A stretch of 64,000 nt of DNA, taken from positions 1,693,413 to 1,757,412 of the forward strand of contig NZ_AP014510.1 in NCBI RefSeq assembly GCF_000828675.1, read 5' to 3'. Within the stretch, counting starts at the first letter, position 1. Each line of letters opens with the position of its first letter. Below the pieces are notes generated by a model. The model was given only the letters and a program-made list of their open reading frames with translations. It had not been told where the DNA came from and made no database searches. Shown one piece after another: positions 27,941-37,408 of this stretch. The DNA comes from Thermotoga profunda AZM34c06 (GTDB taxonomy: Bacteria; Thermotogota; Thermotogae; Thermotogales; DSM-5069). The position numbers and the translations under genes are program-made.

Positions 27941-29080
27941 ATGCAAATATCGATGAATGTTTCTTCTATACCCGCATCAAAGACACTTGAGGTGAATGCA
28001 CTTGCGCAGGAACTCAAGAAAAAGGGTGTCGATGTTGTAAATCTGACGGCGGGTGAGCCTGATTTTCCCACACCCTCTCCCATAGTAGATGCCGCGATAG
28101 AGGCTCTCAAAATGGGATTCACAAAATACACAGATTCTTCTGGAATCCCCGAATTGAGAGAAATGATAGCCAAGCATGTCTCAAAGAAATTCAAAGTTCC
28201 ATGCACAGCCAACCAAGTCGTCGTGAGTAATGGTGGAAAGCAAGCGATTTTCAATGCACTTGCAAGTGTGATAAGCCAGAACGATGAAGTGATCATAATC
28301 GATCCATGCTGGGTTAGTTACGAACCAATGGTTCTATTACTTGGCGCAAAGGCCGTCCATGTGAAAACCCAGTTTGAAAAAGAATTCATTCCAAATCCAG
28401 AAGAGATAGAGAAATCCATCAGTCCTGCAACAAAGGTTATAATTGTCAATAGCCCGAACAACCCAACTGGTACAGTCTATGATGAAAAAACCCTTTATGA
28501 AATATATGAAATTGCAAAAAAGTATGATCTTTTGATCATAAGCGATGAGGTTTATGAACCTTTGGTTTATGATACAGATCATATTTCTCTGTTCAGCATA
28601 TCCAAGGGTGACAGGACAGTTCTTGTGAATGCCTTTTCAAAATCTCATTCCATGACAGGTTGGAGAATAGGTTACTTAGTAGCTCCAATAGAAATAGCCA
28701 GAGCTGCAGCAAAGATCCAAGGACATTTGACTTCTAACATAAACAGCATTACCCAGTACGCTGCCTTAAAAGCCTTCGAAGTCGATACGACCTATATGAA
28801 GGACAGATTTAGAAAGAGGAGAGATCTGGTTTGTTCTATGCTCTCTGAATTGAAATTGAATTATCTAAGACCAAAAGGCGCGTTTTATGTTTTGATAGAT
28901 GTCAGGGAATTTGAACAAGACGATGTGCAATTTTGTATGAAACTTTTGAACGATCAACACGTTGCACTTGTACCTGGATCGGCTTTTAATGCACAAGGCT
29001 TTGTGAGACTCTCTTTCGCGACTTCTGAAGATCTACTCAAAAAGGGTATTGATAGGATAGGAAAATTCATAAGAAGGTGA
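27941..29080 (+). CDS. Class I aminotransferase (aspartate aminotransferase family)
   Basis: 379 residues of a PLP-dependent fold-type I enzyme. The N-terminal NLTAGEPDFPTP substrate loop, the NSPNNPTGTVY and ISDEVYEPLVY segments, and the Schiff-base Lys in NAFSKSHSMTGWRIGYL are visible, with the carboxylate-binding Arg in RLSFA near the end. It most resembles the aspartate aminotransferases of the I-gamma group, which in thermophiles often take aspartate, aromatic or prephenate substrates. The start ATG 27941 lies eight bases after AAGGAGG. TATAAT at 27902-27907 may be the -10 box. Confidence 0.93.
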   Translation: MQISMNVSSIPASKTLEVNALAQELKKKGVDVVNLTAGEPDFPTPSPIVDAAIEALKMGFTKYTDSSGIPELREMIAKHVSKKFKVPCTANQVVVSNGGKQAIFNALASVISQNDEVIIIDPCWVSYEPMVLLLGAKAVHVKTQFEKEFIPNPEEIEKSISPATKVIIVNSPNNPTGTVYDEKTLYEIYEIAKKYDLLIISDEVYEPLVYDTDHISLFSISKGDRTVLVNAFSKSHSMTGWRIGYLVAPIEIARAAAKIQGHLTSNINSITQYAALKAFEVDTTYMKDRFRKRRDLVCSMLSELKLNYLRPKGAFYVLIDVREFEQDDVQFCMKLLNDQHVALVPGSAFNAQGFVRLSFATSEDLLKKGIDRIGKFIRR

Positions 29081-29086
29081 AGATAA

Positions 29087-30817
29087 GTGATCAAAGAATT
29101 TTTGAAAAAGCATTGGTACAGATATCTGCTGGGTATCTTGGTGCTCGTTTTGGTAGATCTATCTCAACTTTTTGTTCCCAAACTCGTTGGTCAGGTTGTT
29201 GATCATTTGAAACTGCCCAATCCAAATCAGAGATACATATGGCTCATGATAAGTTGGATAATGGGTATAGCTCTTGGAATGGCTATTTTGAGGTTCTTTT
29301 GGAGATATTTCATCATAGGCGCTTCAAGAAGATTTGAATATGTCTCGAGAAATTTTTTGTTTGAAAAGCTCATGTCTTTGACACCTGGATATTTCGACCA
29401 AAATCGTAGTGGCGATCTGATGGCAAAGCTCACCAACGATTTGCAAGCCGTGAGAATGGCTTTGGCACAGGGAGTTGTGATGTCAGTTGATGCAACTTTC
29501 ATGGCTGTTATGACCTTGTTTTTTATGGGTTCAATGGTCAGCTGGCGCCTGACCTGGCTTTCTTGTATTCCTTTACCTGGACTTGCCTTTGTTGCCTTGT
29601 TCTTCGGTAGGATGATTCATAAAAGATTCATGGAAGTTCAGAGAGAATATTCTTCTTTGAGTGAACTAACCGAAGAAACCATCTCGGGTGTGAGAATTGT
29701 AAAGTCTTTTTCCGCAAATGATAGAATACACCAACTGTTCAACGAAAGATCACAAAGAAATTACCAGGCGGGAATGTCTCTTGCAAAAGTCTCTTCTTTG
29801 TTCTTCCCATTGATGACATTTTTTGCAGCTTCATCACAAATACTCGCACTGGGTTTTGGTGGAAAGATGGTTATAAATAACACAGTGACGCTTGGTGAGT
29901 TTGTCGCATTCAATTCTTATCTTGGTATGCTCACTTGGCCTATGATGGCTCTTGGCTGGGTGTTGAACATGATTCAAAGGGGTAGGGCGTCCTATCAAAG
30001 ATTGATGCAAATAGTCAATGAAAAGCCTCAGGTAACAGAGCCAGAAAATCCTACAAAAATAGAGAAGATCGAATATGTCGAATTCAAAAACCTGACCTAT
30101 CGCTATCCGAACACAGAAAGAGATGTTCTCAAGAATGTGAGCTTCTCTTTCAAAAAGGGTGACATGGTTGGTATAGTTGGAACTGTGGGGAGTGGTAAAT
30201 CCACATTGGTTAGACTCCTCACGAAATTGTATCCAGTTGAAAGGGGCAAAATATTCATTAACGGTGTCGATATAAACGATATTTCATCAAAAAATATAAG
30301 AGAACTCATCGCTTTTGTGCCACAGGAATCTTTTCTTTTTTCAGATCAAATTCAGAAAAATATCGCCTTTGCACAGGAAAAAATCGATCATGAAAAAGTG
30401 GTACATTACGCAAAGCTTGCATCAGTTCATGATGAAATAGAAAAATTCTCCCACGGCTATGAGACAGTCGTTGGTGAAAGAGGTGTGACACTTTCGGGTG
30501 GGCAGAAACAGAGAGTGACAATAGCAAGGGCACTCTACACTCAGAGAGATCTTCTCATATTCGACGATTGTCTATCTGCAGTAGATCCTGAGACAGAAGA
30601 AAAGATCATCGGTGCGTTGAGAAAAAACTACAGGGAAAAAACTATGATCGTGATCACTCACAGATTAAAAGTACTCAAAGATGCAGATGTCATTATAGTC
30701 CTTGATGAAGGCGAGATAGTTGAAAAGGGAAATCATGAACAATTGATGGACTTCGACGGAATGTACGCAAGAATGTTCAAAAAGCAAATGATCGAGGAGG
30801 AACTCGAGTGTGAATAA
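29087..30817 (+). CDS. ABC half-exporter (MdlA-like, Asp in place of catalytic Glu)
   Basis: 576 residues: six membrane segments (about 1-310) followed by a nucleotide-binding domain with Walker A GTVGSGKST, Q-loop VPQESFLFS, signature LSGGQKQR, Walker B LLIFDD and switch His in ITHRLKVL. The residue after Walker B, normally the catalytic Glu, is Asp (FDDCLSAVD). This pattern is usual in one half of heterodimeric exporters such as MdlAB or TM287/288. No second half-transporter is next to it, so the partner must be encoded elsewhere. It lies 6 bases after the aminotransferase and overlaps the next gene by 8. Confidence 0.9.
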   Translation: MIKEFLKKHWYRYLLGILVLVLVDLSQLFVPKLVGQVVDHLKLPNPNQRYIWLMISWIMGIALGMAILRFFWRYFIIGASRRFEYVSRNFLFEKLMSLTPGYFDQNRSGDLMAKLTNDLQAVRMALAQGVVMSVDATFMAVMTLFFMGSMVSWRLTWLSCIPLPGLAFVALFFGRMIHKRFMEVQREYSSLSELTEETISGVRIVKSFSANDRIHQLFNERSQRNYQAGMSLAKVSSLFFPLMTFFAASSQILALGFGGKMVINNTVTLGEFVAFNSYLGMLTWPMMALGWVLNMIQRGRASYQRLMQIVNEKPQVTEPENPTKIEKIEYVEFKNLTYRYPNTERDVLKNVSFSFKKGDMVGIVGTVGSGKSTLVRLLTKLYPVERGKIFINGVDINDISSKNIRELIAFVPQESFLFSDQIQKNIAFAQEKIDHEKVVHYAKLASVHDEIEKFSHGYETVVGERGVTLSGGQKQRVTIARALYTQRDLLIFDDCLSAVDPETEEKIIGALRKNYREKTMIVITHRLKVLKDADVIIVLDEGEIVEKGNHEQLMDFDGMYARMFKKQMIEEELECE

Positions 30818-32384
30818 ATTAGTCGTTGTCTTTTTAATAATCTATTCTTCGCTCTTTGCTGCTGTTAGTTATTATTTTGAGAGTGCCAATCTGGTTATAA
30901 AAGGTTTGGAAAGCTATGATTCTGTAAAAATCATTGTGGATCAGATCAATTTCACCGTAAATGCAAAAGATATCAAGATACCTTGGCAGAAAAATTCCGA
31001 TGCAACTATCAAACTCATACCAGTAAAGGATAATCAGGAGAAAGAACCTGTGACATTGAAAGTCAATGCAACTAAGGACCTTGCTCCAAAGATCACTATC
31101 GACGTCCCAACTTATGTTCCAGCCCAAAAAATAGAATTTCCCGTATCGATATTGGATGACTGGGATGAAAATAATAAATTGACCATCAGAACTTATCTTG
31201 ATGGCAAGTTTTTCGACGGTTTTAAAAATGGTTCCATCGTTGTTGACGCCTTTTTGCTTCATTCTGGGGAACATCGACTCAGAGTGGTTTGTAAAGACAG
31301 TGCCTCAAATGTCGTCGACAAAACCTATAAATTCATAGTGGTTCCACAGATTCCAGTTGCTCCTTCGATCAACCTTGGTAAGATCGTCTCAAACAGGACC
31401 CATCGTGCTTACTATATAGAAAGCAGTGAGTTGAAAAAAGATGATTTCAAGCAGAATACATTCGAGAAAGACTTTTATTTTGTCTGTGATGTCGATGGTG
31501 CGGGAAACGAGAGTTTTCCTGTTTTGAATTACTCACTTAAAAATCTTGAGAGAATCGCGACCACAAATTTGATCACCTTGAATAGCGGTTTACTCACATC
31601 ATCGGAATACACTGTTTTTGGTAAATTGGTGATACCCTCATCGGAAACGGTCGTTTTGAGACAAAATGCCGTTTTGAAGATTCCACAGGGCTGTGAAATA
31701 ACTGTGAAGGGTACACTCATAGCTGAAGCAGGGACAAAGATCATCGGACAAGGTAAATTAATCATAGCAGACGAAGGACGTTTTGCAGCAGTTAATGCAA
31801 AGTTAGAAATTAACCTATCGATTTCTGGCTCTTGTATAGTCTGGTTTTCAGATCTTGATCTTTCAAAATCAAACTTTTCAGTAACCCGTGCAGCTGCCAT
31901 TTCATTCAAAAATGTGAAAGCAAAGGAACTCGAACTGACAAATATCAAGAAAGCCTGGTTTAATTCTTGTGAAATGGGCAAACTCATTATAAAGAACGTT
32001 GGTAAGTTTTTTGTTACCGACTCAAAGATAAATCACCTGAACGTTTCGAATTTCTCTTCGGGAAGACTTTATTCAACATCACTTTATTCCAACGATATCA
32101 CTATTTCAATCAGTAACTTCTCGGTCGTGGAATTTGTCGATAGCTGGATCTCTGCAAACAAATGTGCTCAGGTACAAGATTACTCTGTTCTAAGATTGAG
32201 AAGTACACAAATAAATGGTGATGTTGCCATCACTCTTTCTGGTTACTCTGTCTTTGACAGTTTTGCCAATGACATTTCTTCTTCAACAGCACTCTATGCC
32301 AAGGACTCAAGAGTTAGGCTCTTCAAAACAAAGATCCTTGGAGAGGTTGTCAAGGTTGGAAAATCAGAGATCATCAGTATGTGA
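30810..32384 (+). CDS. Secreted protein with Ig-like region and right-handed beta-helix
   Basis: 524 residues with a signal peptide (about 1-17). Residues 20-190 look like two Ig-like beta domains (an SGEHRLRVVCKDSASNVVDKTYKF unit is clear). From about 265 to the end short repeating strands (VKGTLIAEAGTKI, GKLIIADEGRFAAVNAKL, KELELTNIKKAWFNS and so on) form a regular ladder typical of parallel beta-helices. No catalytic residues of pectin lyases are evident, so it may be structural. The start is GTG, overlapping the ABC gene by 8 bases. Not recognised as a named family. Confidence 0.75.
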   Translation: MNKLVVVFLIIYSSLFAAVSYYFESANLVIKGLESYDSVKIIVDQINFTVNAKDIKIPWQKNSDATIKLIPVKDNQEKEPVTLKVNATKDLAPKITIDVPTYVPAQKIEFPVSILDDWDENNKLTIRTYLDGKFFDGFKNGSIVVDAFLLHSGEHRLRVVCKDSASNVVDKTYKFIVVPQIPVAPSINLGKIVSNRTHRAYYIESSELKKDDFKQNTFEKDFYFVCDVDGAGNESFPVLNYSLKNLERIATTNLITLNSGLLTSSEYTVFGKLVIPSSETVVLRQNAVLKIPQGCEITVKGTLIAEAGTKIIGQGKLIIADEGRFAAVNAKLEINLSISGSCIVWFSDLDLSKSNFSVTRAAAISFKNVKAKELELTNIKKAWFNSCEMGKLIIKNVGKFFVTDSKINHLNVSNFSSGRLYSTSLYSNDITISISNFSVVEFVDSWISANKCAQVQDYSVLRLRSTQINGDVAITLSGYSVFDSFANDISSSTALYAKDSRVRLFKTKILGEVVKVGKSEIISM

Positions 32385-33042
32385 ATTCGATGAAGATCTT
32401 CTAAGAATTCTCAAGTTACCCGATGTGGGCAAGTCTTATCGTCCAACACATGCAACCACATTGTTGGCATGGTACTCAAAACCCAGTAAATCTCAGAGAA
32501 GATTGATCGAGCTCGGTTGTGCTACTGGAGCTGTATGTGCATATCTTGCCTTGAGATATAAAATAATCGTCACTGCCATAGAAAAGGATGAATTTTTATT
32601 CAAATCTGCACAGAAAACAATTGAAATGAACAATTTGTCAAATATGACGGTTCACAACATCTCTTGTTCGCAGGTACGTGATTTTTTTCAGGCGGAATCT
32701 TTCGATATGGTCGTGGCAAATCCTCCACACCACTTGACAAATATACCAAGTCCAGATTCCCTGAGGAGGACCACCAGAACGGCTGATTTTCAAAGTGCCA
32801 TTGAATTCATCGAGGCAACGAGTTACCTTCTCAAAAACAAAGGAGTCTTTGTTTACATACTACCACCAACGCATTTGAGTTTCTGGGTGGTGGAGTTTAC
32901 AAAAAGAAAACTCCAACCAAAAAAGGCGCTGCCAGTCTATGGAAGTCCAAAAGGTAATGCACAATTTTTTCTTCTGAAGGGTGTGAAAAATGGGGGCATC
33001 GGACTCATAATCGAGCCCCCGTTATTTCTCAAAAGAGCTTGA
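32356..33042 (+). CDS. SAM-dependent methyltransferase (TrmN6-like)
   Basis: About 228 residues with the class I methyltransferase fold: motif [17 protein letters not shown], acidic loop VTAIEKDE, and the N6-adenine/glutamine motif VVANPPHH. The N-terminal [16 protein letters not shown] segment is typical of the tRNA1(Val) A37 N6-methyltransferase group, so a tRNA or other nucleic-acid substrate is likely but not proven. The frame is open far upstream inside the beta-helix gene; I chose TTG 32356, nine bases after GAGAGG. The 3' end overlaps ackA by 14 bases. Confidence 0.82.
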   Translation: MENQRSSVCEFDEDLLRILKLPDVGKSYRPTHATTLLAWYSKPSKSQRRLIELGCATGAVCAYLALRYKIIVTAIEKDEFLFKSAQKTIEMNNLSNMTVHNISCSQVRDFFQAESFDMVVANPPHHLTNIPSPDSLRRTTRTADFQSAIEFIEATSYLLKNKGVFVYILPPTHLSFWVVEFTKRKLQPKKALPVYGSPKGNAQFFLLKGVKNGGIGLIIEPPLFLKRA

Positions 33043-34246
33043 GTTCCTTTATTCCACTTTCGACTATCTGCTTTGTGTCTCTCGCTATGACCATTTCTTC
33101 ATCGGTTGGAACTATCAAGACGGCTACCTTTGAGTCTGGCGTACTGATAATTCTTTCCACTCCTTTTACTTGATTTAGATTTTTATCTATTTTTATTCCA
33201 AGAAATCCAAGGTACTCACAAACCTTTTCACGCACATAAGGTGAGTTTTCTCCTACACCTGCGGTGAAAACTATTGCATCAACACCATTCATCGCTGCAG
33301 CATAAGCGCCGATGTATTTTGCTATTCTATAGACATAGATATCAAGGGCAAGCTGAGCCATTTCATTTCCTGAATGAGCTGCATCTTCGATATCTCTCAT
33401 GTCAGAACTCAGTTGTGATAAACCAAGCACACCACTTTTTTTGTTGAGTATATCGTAGACTTTATCAACAGACATTCCAAGGTTTTGTTGCATGTAGATA
33501 ACTATTGCTGGATCGATATCACCAGATCTTGTGCCCATGACGACTCCTTCAAGTGAAGTGAATCCCATCGATGTGTCCACAGACTTTCCATGTCTCACAG
33601 CAGCTATCGATGCCCCATTACCAAGGTGACAAGTTATTACTTTGAAATCATAATAATCTCTTCCAAGTATTTCAGCCGCTCTTTTAGAAACATATCTATG
33701 ACTCGTACCATGGAAACCATATCTTCTGATCCTGTATTTTTCGTAGAATTCGTATGGTATAGGATAAAGAAAAGCCTTCTTGGGCATCGATTGATGAAAA
33801 GCAGTGTCAAAAACACCTACGTTTGGAACATTTGGTAGTAATTTCTGAACGGCGCGAATTCCCATGATGTTCGGTGGATTGTGTAAGGGAGCAAGATGAA
33901 CATTTTCTTCTAAGACCTTCATCACTTCATCGTCAATCAAAACCGAGCTTGCAAATCGCTCTGCACCATGTACAACCCTGTGGCCAACTGCGCTGATTTC
34001 GGACAGATCTTTTATAACACCTATCTCTGGATCGAGCAATACTTCCAATATCAATTTCAGGGCTTCTTCATGATCTTTCATGGGTTTTTCGATCACATGT
34101 TTGTCGGCATTGACACGATGAACAAGTCGGCTACCCTCGATACCAACTCTCTCGGCAAGTCCTTTGCACAAGACTTTTTCACCTTCCATATCGATAAACT
34201 GATACTTCACCGATGAACTGCCACAGTTGACAACCAATATCTTCAC
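33029..34246 (-). CDS. ackA: Acetate kinase
   Basis: 405 residues, normal length. AckA makes ATP and acetate from acetyl phosphate. The N-terminal [11 protein letters not shown] adenosine/phosphate motif, [10 protein letters not shown], the catalytic region [34 protein letters not shown] and the late [11 protein letters not shown] are all present. The start is GTG 34246 with GAGGGA upstream. It follows dprA by 13 bases. In a fermenter this is a main route of substrate-level ATP synthesis and fits with the Rnf genes nearby. Confidence 0.97.
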   Translation of the reverse strand: MKILVVNCGSSSVKYQFIDMEGEKVLCKGLAERVGIEGSRLVHRVNADKHVIEKPMKDHEEALKLILEVLLDPEIGVIKDLSEISAVGHRVVHGAERFASSVLIDDEVMKVLEENVHLAPLHNPPNIMGIRAVQKLLPNVPNVGVFDTAFHQSMPKKAFLYPIPYEFYEKYRIRRYGFHGTSHRYVSKRAAEILGRDYYDFKVITCHLGNGASIAAVRHGKSVDTSMGFTSLEGVVMGTRSGDIDPAIVIYMQQNLGMSVDKVYDILNKKSGVLGLSQLSSDMRDIEDAAHSGNEMAQLALDIYVYRIAKYIGAYAAAMNGVDAIVFTAGVGENSPYVREKVCEYLGFLGIKIDKNLNQVKGVERIISTPDSKVAVLIVPTDEEMVIARDTKQIVESGIKELKLF

Positions 34247-34259
34247 AAGATTCCCTCCT

Positions 34260-35276
34260 CTAAACTCTATTGTAATGCCCCGTTGGAAATTTCATGACCA
34301 AACCCTTTAATTCATATTCCGTCAATTTTGATAAAACCTCGGGAAGTCCCAAATTCAGCTTGCTCACAATTTCCTCTGCCAACAGCGGACCTTCATCAAA
34401 AATTTTCAAAAAATCATCTTGTCTCTCATCTTTTACCAAAGTTATTCCATAGTATTCAAGTATCTGAGTTGAATCTGTTAGTGGTATTGCGCCCATTTTT
34501 AAAAGCCAGTTACAACCCTCGCTCATTTTTTTGTCTATATCTGCAGGTACAGCGAAAACATCACGCCCTATCTCAGCAGACATTCGAGCGGTAATCAAGG
34601 CACCACTATCCATAGGTGCTTCAATGACGATCGTTGCTCTGCAAAGGCCTGCAATGATCCTATTTCTGGCGGGAAAATTCTGTTTTGCCGCTTTCGTACC
34701 AAAAGGGTACTCACTCACGATGCAACCGTTTTCAACGATTCTCTCGTACAACCTTCTATTAGAGGCTGGATAACATACATCGACTCCCGTCCCAAGTACG
34801 GCTATTGTTTTTCCGTTGTTTTCAATCGAAATTTGGTGAGCAAGACTGTCGACTCCAAATGCCATACCACTCACTATCGCAAGATCTGCATGAACCAGTT
34901 CAGGTAATATTTTCTTTATTACCAACCTTCCATAATCAGTGATACGCCTTGTACCAACAACCGCTATACATTTCTCATTGAGCAGTTTTTTATTACCAAG
35001 GCAGAATAAAACAGCTGGTGGAGAGATCGTTTGCCTTAAAAGTTCGGGATAATCTTCATCCCAAAAACTAATTATCTCTGTACCGATTTCTTTGGCTCTT
35101 CTTTCTTGATCATTCATGAACTTTTCATCATAATGTGCTTTGAATCTCTCAAAACCATCCATGAAGTCTGCCTTCAGAATTTCTTCAATAGAATCAAATC
35201 TTGAAACGATGCGCTCAAGTTCTTCAATTGAAAACCTTCCAAAATAAGAGAGTGCAAAGATCTCAATTGGTTTCAT
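34260..35276 (-). CDS. dprA: DNA processing protein DprA
   Basis: 338 residues. DprA loads RecA on incoming single-stranded DNA in natural transformation. The extended Rossmann domain (about 70-270) has [43 protein letters not shown] and [11 protein letters not shown], the family hallmarks; an N-terminal helix-hairpin-like segment and a C-terminal winged-helix-like DprA domain (about 285-338) complete it. It overlaps the short rnfB by 14 bases, an unusual neighbour. Confidence 0.95.
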   Translation of the reverse strand: MKPIEIFALSYFGRFSIEELERIVSRFDSIEEILKADFMDGFERFKAHYDEKFMNDQERRAKEIGTEIISFWDEDYPELLRQTISPPAVLFCLGNKKLLNEKCIAVVGTRRITDYGRLVIKKILPELVHADLAIVSGMAFGVDSLAHQISIENNGKTIAVLGTGVDVCYPASNRRLYERIVENGCIVSEYPFGTKAAKQNFPARNRIIAGLCRATIVIEAPMDSGALITARMSAEIGRDVFAVPADIDKKMSEGCNWLLKMGAIPLTDSTQILEYYGITLVKDERQDDFLKIFDEGPLLAEEIVSKLNLGLPEVLSKLTEYELKGLVMKFPTGHYNRV

Positions 35277-35550
35277 TTTTTTGCATAATCTCCTTTATTT
35301 TATCGGCCACTCCAGATGGTTTACCTGGTATGCACATGTCGTAAGATGCCTTACCAGCAACCACAGCCTTTGCATAGGCTTCACAACCGGCATAACCACA
35401 AGCACCACAATTGGCACCAGAAAGGACCTGCTTGATCATCTCAACTCTTGGATCTTCTTTTACTTCAAATTTTTTCGCAGAATACGCCAAAAAAGTACCA
35501 AAAGCAAAACCAAGAACTGTTAACAACAAAGTCGAATAAAGTACAGTCAT
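35263..35550 (-). CDS. rnfB: Short RnfB subunit (membrane anchor plus one 4Fe-4S domain)
   Basis: 95 residues: an N-terminal membrane segment (about 5-24) and one Fe-S domain with Cys in CGACGYAGCEAYA and a fourth Cys at DMCIPG, as in the first domain of RnfB. The usual RnfB continues with two ferredoxin-like 4Fe-4S clusters (total about 190 residues or more), which are absent: the gene stops and dprA overlaps it by 14 bases. No CxxCxxCxxxCP is encoded in the downstream frames. It is the last of the six rnf genes, which are otherwise of normal size. Confidence 0.88.
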   Translation of the reverse strand: MTVLYSTLLLTVLGFAFGTFLAYSAKKFEVKEDPRVEMIKQVLSGANCGACGYAGCEAYAKAVVAGKASYDMCIPGKPSGVADKIKEIMQKNETN

Positions 35551-35559
35551 CTTATCACC

Positions 35560-36135
35560 TCACAGCTTTATCAAGCCTTGGAAACCCATGAAAGCCATCG
35601 AGATTATAGAAGCAAGTATCAAAGCTATTGGTAACCCTTCAAATGATTTTGGTAAATCGTAGAGTTCAAGTCTCTCTCTGATACCAGCGAAAATTACCAA
35701 AGCCAATAAAAATCCCAGCCCAGCACCAAGTGCATGAGAAGCCGCCTCGAGTAATGAATAATTTGCCTGTGCGTTCAAAATCGCAACTCCAAGTATGATA
35801 CAGTTTGTAGTGATTAATGGCAAATAAATCCCAAGAGCTTCATAAAGTCCTGGACTGTTCTTCTTCAAAAAGAACTCGACAAATTGCACAAAAGTTGCTA
35901 TCACAAGTATAAACACCACAATCTGCAAAAATCCCAATCCCATTGTGACAAGTAATTTGTTCACAAACCATGTTATGACCGACGACATCACAAGTACAAA
36001 CGTAGCTGCAAACCCCATGCCAACGGCTGTGTCCATTTTCTTCGAAACACCGAGAAATGGACAGATTCCCAAAAATCTTATAAAGACATAGTTGTTAACT
36101 AAAAGGGCAGAGAAGAGTATCAGAAAAACTCTCAT
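35560..36135 (-). CDS. rnfA: Electron transport complex subunit RnfA
   Basis: 191 residues, six membrane segments. RnfA and RnfE are inverted-topology paralogues that hold a membrane-embedded Fe-S cluster; the NYVFIRFLGICPFLGVS motif (with Cys) and the TTNCIILGVA motif (second Cys) are visible. It overlaps rnfE by 4 bases and precedes rnfB by 9. Confidence 0.95.
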   Translation of the reverse strand: MRVFLILFSALLVNNYVFIRFLGICPFLGVSKKMDTAVGMGFAATFVLVMSSVITWFVNKLLVTMGLGFLQIVVFILVIATFVQFVEFFLKKNSPGLYEALGIYLPLITTNCIILGVAILNAQANYSLLEAASHALGAGLGFLLALVIFAGIRERLELYDLPKSFEGLPIALILASIISMAFMGFQGLIKL

Positions 36136-36743
36136 TTCTGTTCACCTCTTTGTTTACGCTTCATTCCAATGAATGCAAAAAGTGCAGCCAAAAGACCAAG
36201 GGTCATATAACCACCAGGAGGCAGTATCATGGCAAAGACGTTGAAAGCCTTACCCCAAATATGCAAACCAAAAACAGTCCCATTTCCCAAAAGCTCTCTG
36301 ATACTACCCAGAAGGACCAGAGATCCGGTGAATCCAAAGCCAACACCAAGCCCATCTAAGAAAGAAGCCCAGATACCATTTTTTGAAGCAAAGGCTTCGG
36401 CACGTCCCATGATTATACAATTCACTACAATCAATGGTATGAAAAGTCCAAGTGTTTTCCACAGATCATAGATGAAAGCGTGCATCAATAAGTCAAGGAT
36501 TGTAACAAAAGTTGCTATAACAGTTATAAAGATAGGTATTCTGAGATTTTTGGGGACATTCTTTCTTATTGAAGAAATCACCACATTGGACAAAGCCAAT
36601 ACACTTGTTGCAGCAAGCCCCATACCAAGGCCATTGATAGCACTCGTAGTAACTGCAAGGGTCGGACACATACCAAGTACTTGAACGTAGGTGGGGTTCT
36701 CTTTGAAAAATCCCTTTGTGAATTCTTTCAAAGAACTCATCAT
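36132..36743 (-). CDS. rnfE: Electron transport complex subunit RnfE
   Basis: 203 residues, six membrane segments, paralogous to RnfA. ENPTYVQVLGMCPTLAV and IVVNCIIMGRAEAFAS carry the two conserved Cys. Overlaps rnfG and rnfA by 4 bases each, so the three are translationally coupled. Confidence 0.95.
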   Translation of the reverse strand: MMSSLKEFTKGFFKENPTYVQVLGMCPTLAVTTSAINGLGMGLAATSVLALSNVVISSIRKNVPKNLRIPIFITVIATFVTILDLLMHAFIYDLWKTLGLFIPLIVVNCIIMGRAEAFASKNGIWASFLDGLGVGFGFTGSLVLLGSIRELLGNGTVFGLHIWGKAFNVFAMILPPGGYMTLGLLAALFAFIGMKRKQRGEQK

Positions 36744-37408
36744 TTCACCCCCGATTTCAAATAAGAAAGCATGGCATTGATTGCATTAACAACCGCTCTG
36801 GGTGTTATAGTTGCACCGGTCATCACATCACTGACCTTTACAACCCCTTTTGTCTTAGCTTCTTGGGGCGATAAATTTGACATATTCGCATCTTTATCCA
36901 CACGAAGACCATTTTCCAATGCAGATGGCTCTATCGGATAAAATCTTTTTTGAATATCTTCTTCCCCTATTTTTGCACCAAGGCCAGGTGTTTCTTGAGA
37001 GTAATCTGTCACGCGAATCGATAAAAGCATGAAACCATCTGATTTTCTAACAAAACTCGCAACAACGGAAACCGCTCCTCCATATCCTATAGCCGATCCA
37101 CTCAGTACATAGACAATTCCCATATCTGAATCAAATTGATAAACCGGAGAATAAACCTTGCCATTGTTTTCTTCAAAGATTACTTTTGTTTCATCTTTCA
37201 CCTGCGCAACGGTTGTCTTGATTTTGTCCAAAGGCACTACGTATTGTCCGCTTTCATCTTTTAACACCGCTTCTATGGCTTCAAACTTTTTTCCGAGCTC
37301 TACTATCGCAATACGATCCTTTGTAATGGTATACACCAAACCGAGTGCGAAACCAGCAACGGCACAGTATATTAGTAGGATGAATCCCATCTTCACATAT
37401 TCTTTCAT
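36740..37408 (-). CDS. rnfG: Electron transport complex subunit RnfG
   Basis: 222 residues: one N-terminal membrane segment (about 8-28) and a periplasmic FMN-binding domain with the covalent attachment motif in DVMTGATITPRAVV (FMN on the Thr of TGAT). QETPGLGAKI is also a family motif. It carries electrons between the membrane clusters and the RnfD flavin. Confidence 0.95.
   Translation of the reverse strand: MKEYVKMGFILLIYCAVAGFALGLVYTITKDRIAIVELGKKFEAIEAVLKDESGQYVVPLDKIKTTVAQVKDETKVIFEENNGKVYSPVYQFDSDMGIVYVLSGSAIGYGGAVSVVASFVRKSDGFMLLSIRVTDYSQETPGLGAKIGEEDIQKRFYPIEPSALENGLRVDKDANMSNLSPQEAKTKGVVKVSDVMTGATITPRAVVNAINAMLSYLKSGVK

Noticed and set aside
35263-35300. Frameshift as the cause of the short RnfB
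   Set aside because: No CxxCxxCxxxCP ferredoxin motif is encoded in any frame downstream; dprA occupies the sequence with a full-length product.
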